DNA from: CAZNRY01 sp964575675 | GTDB taxonomy: Bacteria > Eisenbacteria > RBG-16-71-46 > CAIMUX01 > VGJL01 | Direction of reading: 5' to 3' | DNA: 25,572 nt | NCBI GenBank assembly: GCA_964575675.1 | Contig: CAZNRY010000036.1 | Span: 1-25,572, forward strand | In this document: one piece after another, positions 23,471 to 25,572 of the stretch | Layout: each line of letters starts with the position of its first letter | Numbering within the stretch: position 1 is the stretch's first letter | Made by a program: the position numbers and the translations under genes | The notes under the pieces: model-generated | The model's input: the letters and a program-made list of their open reading frames with translations, nothing else | Database searches by the model: none | Told to the model about the DNA's origin: nothing

Positions 23471-24453
23471 TCCCCATCGATCACCCGCGTCTCCGCGGCT
23501 ACAATCCCGCCGACATCATCACAGGCGCCTACATGGCGCTGACCGGAATTTTGTTGGCCGTGGGACGCGACCGCGTTCCGCACGCCTCGGCCTATCTTCT
23601 GCTCCACATCGTCGCCGTCACGGGGATCGCGCTGCTCCATTTCGTCCCACGGCGCGGCAATGTTCTTCTGATGTTCATACGCGACACCTATCCGTTGTGG
23701 GCGATGCCGTTCTTCTATCACGAGGTCGGGATCCTGAACCGCATCGCCTGGTCTGGTTTCTTTGATCTGTCGGTGATGCGTTGGGAGAAGGCAATCTTCG
23801 GTCTCTACCCCAGTCTTCGCCTTCATGAGTGGATCCCGAGCCGGCTCCTCGATGAGTTCTTTCACTTCTCGTATATGGCGTACTATCTTTTGGTGCCCAT
23901 TTTCTGCTTCTGGCTGTACCTTCATGAGCGCGAAGAGCTTTGCCGAGTCTTCGGCACCACGATCCTTCTGACCTTCTTCACCTGCTATATCATCTATGTT
24001 CTCTTCCCGGTGGCCGGCCCGTACTACATGTTTCCCCACGACGCGCACGGGACGGGTTTCTTTCCGCCGCTCGTTCGCCGAATCCTGGAATCCGGCGCGA
24101 GCAAAGGAGCGGCGTTCCCGAGCTCGCACGTCGCGGCGTCGGTCGTCGTCTTCTGCATGACGCTCCGGTTCGATCGGCGGCTCGCTGGGTTCATGGGGGT
24201 GCTTGCAGGAGGGATCTTCGTCGGGACCGTCTACGGGGGGTTCCACTACGCCGTGGATGCGGTCGCCGGCCTTATCCTCGGCGTGCCGCTCGCCCTACTG
24301 GGACCGCACATTCACAGCTTCCTGCTCCGCCGCGCGCGGTTGTCGCCGATGCGCATTCGCTTCCCTCACCTTGTCGATCCCCTGATCGCAAAGCTCTGGG
24401 GTAGACGTCCCGCCCCGGCGGATCCGCAGGCGAAGCGGAAGCACGAAGCGTAG
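23431..24453 (+). CDS. PAP2-superfamily membrane protein, Aur1/inositolphosphotransferase-like
   Basis: A 340-residue integral membrane protein with about six hydrophobic helices. The PAP2 motifs are FPSSHVAASVVVF (near 228-240) and YGGFHYAVDAVAG (near 267-279), which supply the two catalytic His and the Asp. The spacing and the long N-terminal membrane part resemble the PAP2_3 group, which includes fungal Aur1 and bacterial inositol-phosphoceramide or lipid-phosphate transferases, more than simple lipid phosphatases. It would act on a lipid phosphate at the outer face of the inner membrane. GTG 23431 has GGAGGAG eight bases upstream. GTG 23467, forming a GTGA overlap with the epimerase stop, is the alternative. 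Clearly in one operon with the epimerase. Confidence 0.76.
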   Translation: MVPEGRLAPKSSVIPIDHPRLRGYNPADIITGAYMALTGILLAVGRDRVPHASAYLLLHIVAVTGIALLHFVPRRGNVLLMFIRDTYPLWAMPFFYHEVGILNRIAWSGFFDLSVMRWEKAIFGLYPSLRLHEWIPSRLLDEFFHFSYMAYYLLVPIFCFWLYLHEREELCRVFGTTILLTFFTCYIIYVLFPVAGPYYMFPHDAHGTGFFPPLVRRILESGASKGAAFPSSHVAASVVVFCMTLRFDRRLAGFMGVLAGGIFVGTVYGGFHYAVDAVAGLILGVPLALLGPHIHSFLLRRARLSPMRIRFPHLVDPLIAKLWGRRPAPADPQAKRKHEA

Positions 24454-24454
24454 C

Positions 24455-24472
24455 CCGGCCCGAGGAGGCCGG
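24455..24472 (+). terminator. GC hairpin at the end of the PAP2 gene
   Basis: CCGGCC, six-base loop, GGCCGG, directly after the stop codon (24451-24453). There is no T-run, so it is only a candidate end of the GNAT-epimerase-PAP2 transcript. Confidence 0.35.
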
Positions 24473-24647
24473 CGACTGCGCCGCCCTCGCAAAGTGCAAT
24501 CCGCTCCGTCGGTAGGCCGGCTGCCAGATCTCCGGGCACACATGCTCGCCGTTGCGCACCTCCTCACCTGCATTGGCCCGCACCCTGCTCAGTCCCGCTT
24601 TTTGACCTTTCACCCCTCGCGTCATCGTCGAGGGAACTGGAGGCACG

Positions 24648-25572
24648 ATGTCTCTCACACACAATCAGCTGGATGTCGATCCCCCGCCGATCGCCGGCAA
24701 GAGCCCTCCGGCGAAACCAAAGTTACTCGACTGCCTGAGGGCCGCGATTCGCGCACGCCACTACAGCCGGAGCACCGAGAAGGCGTACGTCAGCTGGGTG
24801 AAGCGCTTCATCTACTACAATAACGTCCGCCACCCGGACGAGATGGGCGCTCCCGAGGTCACCGCGTTCCTTTCGAGTCTCGCGACGCAGGGACGCGTCA
24901 GCGCCTCGACCCAAAACCAAGCACTCTCGGCGATTCTCTTCCTCTATGGCAACGTGCTGGGGACGGACCTCGAATGGATGGACAACATCGTCCGTGCCAA
25001 GCGTCCGGTGCGCGTTCCCGTGACCTTGACCCGTGAGGAGGTGAGGCGGGTTCTCTCGAGCATGATCGAAGTGCACTGGCTCATGGCCTCGCTGCTGTAC
25101 GGCTCGGGGATGCGGGTGATGGAGTGTATCCGGCTTCGCGTGAAGGACGTCGATTTCGAGCGCAACGAGGTCACCGTGCGGGGCGGAAAGGGAGGGAAAG
25201 ACCGGGTGACGATGCTGCCGGTCAGCCTGAAGAAGCCGCTGCTCATCCACTTGGCGAAGATCCGGCGGCTGCACGAACAGGACTTGGCGCGTGGCAGGGG
25301 CTCCGTGGAACTTCCGAACGCGCTCGATCGGAAGTACCCCGGCGCCGAGCGGGAGTTTGCCTGGCAGTGGTTCTTCCCGGCGGCCAGAACCTACGCGGTA
25401 GGAGGGACGCAGACGCGGCGCCGCCATTGCATGCACCCCTCGGGACTTCAGCGAGCGTTCAAGATCGCAGTGCGCCTGGCCGGGATCACGAAGAACGCCA
25501 CCTGCCACACCCTCCGGCATTATGCCGAGTCCCCGATTATGCCGAGTAAAATCCGGAGTGGCTGGTTGGGAC
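24648..25572 (+). CDS. intI: integron-type tyrosine recombinase, partial
   Basis: 308 codons are visible, starting MSLTHNQLDV (ATG 24648, GGAGG four bases upstream) and open to the window edge. The N-terminal SAM-like domain reads LLDCLRAAIRARHYSRSTEKAY and ASTQNQALSAILFLY. The catalytic domain has TLTREEVRRVL, the first catalytic Arg near 156 in GSGMRVMECIRLRVKDVD, and the HTLRH box at 287-291. The insert WQWFFPAARTYAVGG followed by RRHCMHPSGLQRAFKIAV is the extra region that marks IntI-type integrases rather than XerC/D. After HTLRH the usual SFATHLL is replaced by YAESPIMPSK, coinciding with a short tandem repeat. The Tyr nucleophile is not in the window. It may be a broken copy. Confidence 0.83.
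   Translation, partial: MSLTHNQLDVDPPPIAGKSPPAKPKLLDCLRAAIRARHYSRSTEKAYVSWVKRFIYYNNVRHPDEMGAPEVTAFLSSLATQGRVSASTQNQALSAILFLYGNVLGTDLEWMDNIVRAKRPVRVPVTLTREEVRRVLSSMIEVHWLMASLLYGSGMRVMECIRLRVKDVDFERNEVTVRGGKGGKDRVTMLPVSLKKPLLIHLAKIRRLHEQDLARGRGSVELPNALDRKYPGAEREFAWQWFFPAARTYAVGGTQTRRRHCMHPSGLQRAFKIAVRLAGITKNATCHTLRHYAESPIMPSKIRSGWLG
25519..25547 (+). repeat. 12-bp tandem repeat at the recombinase breakpoint
   Basis: ATTATGCCGAGT occurs at 25519-25530 and again at 25536-25547, a 17-base period. It begins within the last codon of HTLRH and is AT-richer than its surroundings. It may be the end of another mobile element or an assembly junction. Confidence 0.55.

Noticed and set aside
1..25572. CRISPR arrays, rRNA and tRNA genes
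   Set aside because: No regularly spaced identical repeats, no rRNA signatures and no cloverleaf with a TTC-GA T-arm were seen in the intergenic regions.

Overview
The window is about 25.6 kb of GC-rich, gene-dense bacterial DNA. It has a Gram-negative type gene set: a putative lipoprotein, a membrane-anchored adaptor with an ABC exporter, and acyl-carrier-protein-linked lipid genes. No rRNA, tRNA or CRISPR array is visible, so taxonomy rests on indirect signs. GC content, a very long GreA fusion, an environmental-type integron integrase and a selenoprotein suggest an uncultivated lineage, perhaps FCB/Eisenbacteria-like. That placement is a low-confidence inference. Both ends cut through genes.

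Layout. 1-1455 (-): C-terminally truncated P5C dehydrogenase. 1649-3461 (+): Maf pyrophosphatase and a squalene-synthase-like prenyltransferase. 3541-4296 (+): FabG-like SDR. 4319-5758 (-) and 6162-7862 (+): an AdhE-type CoA-acylating aldehyde dehydrogenase divergent from an acetyl-CoA-synthetase-like ligase, with back-to-back promoters between them. 8147-9653 (+): acyl carrier protein plus Kbl-type PLP acyltransferase. 9729-10835 (+): GT4 glycosyltransferase. 11093-15486 (+): exporter operon of adaptor, ATPase and two FtsX-fold permeases. 15668-16342 (-): putative lipoprotein. 16519-16719 (+): PspC-domain membrane protein. 16841-17071 (+): a SelW-like (Rdx family) protein with an in-frame TGA in a CxxU motif and a SECIS-like hairpin, which standard gene calling would miss. 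17068-20581 (-): a giant GreA fusion and Gph-like phosphatase with overlapping ends. 20717-21184 (-): DinB-like protein. 21242-24453 (+): GNAT/YghO-like acyltransferase, NAD-dependent epimerase/reductase and PAP2/Aur1-like membrane phosphatase. 24648-25572 (+): integron-type tyrosine recombinase running off the window.

Three intergenic regions carry copies of one diverged repeat of about 110-120 bp with an inverted-repeat end. Several starts have sigma70-like promoters of the type TTGC(C/G)-N17/18-(T/G)ATTCT, and at least two of these would give leaderless or nearly leaderless mRNAs.

Metabolically the window centres on acyl and isoprenoid chemistry. The GNAT-epimerase-PAP2 trio, together with the ACP/PLP-acyltransferase pair 12 kb away, resembles the parts list of bacterial ceramide synthesis. 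This is offered as a hypothesis, because the PLP enzyme looks more like glycine C-acetyltransferase than a classical serine palmitoyltransferase.
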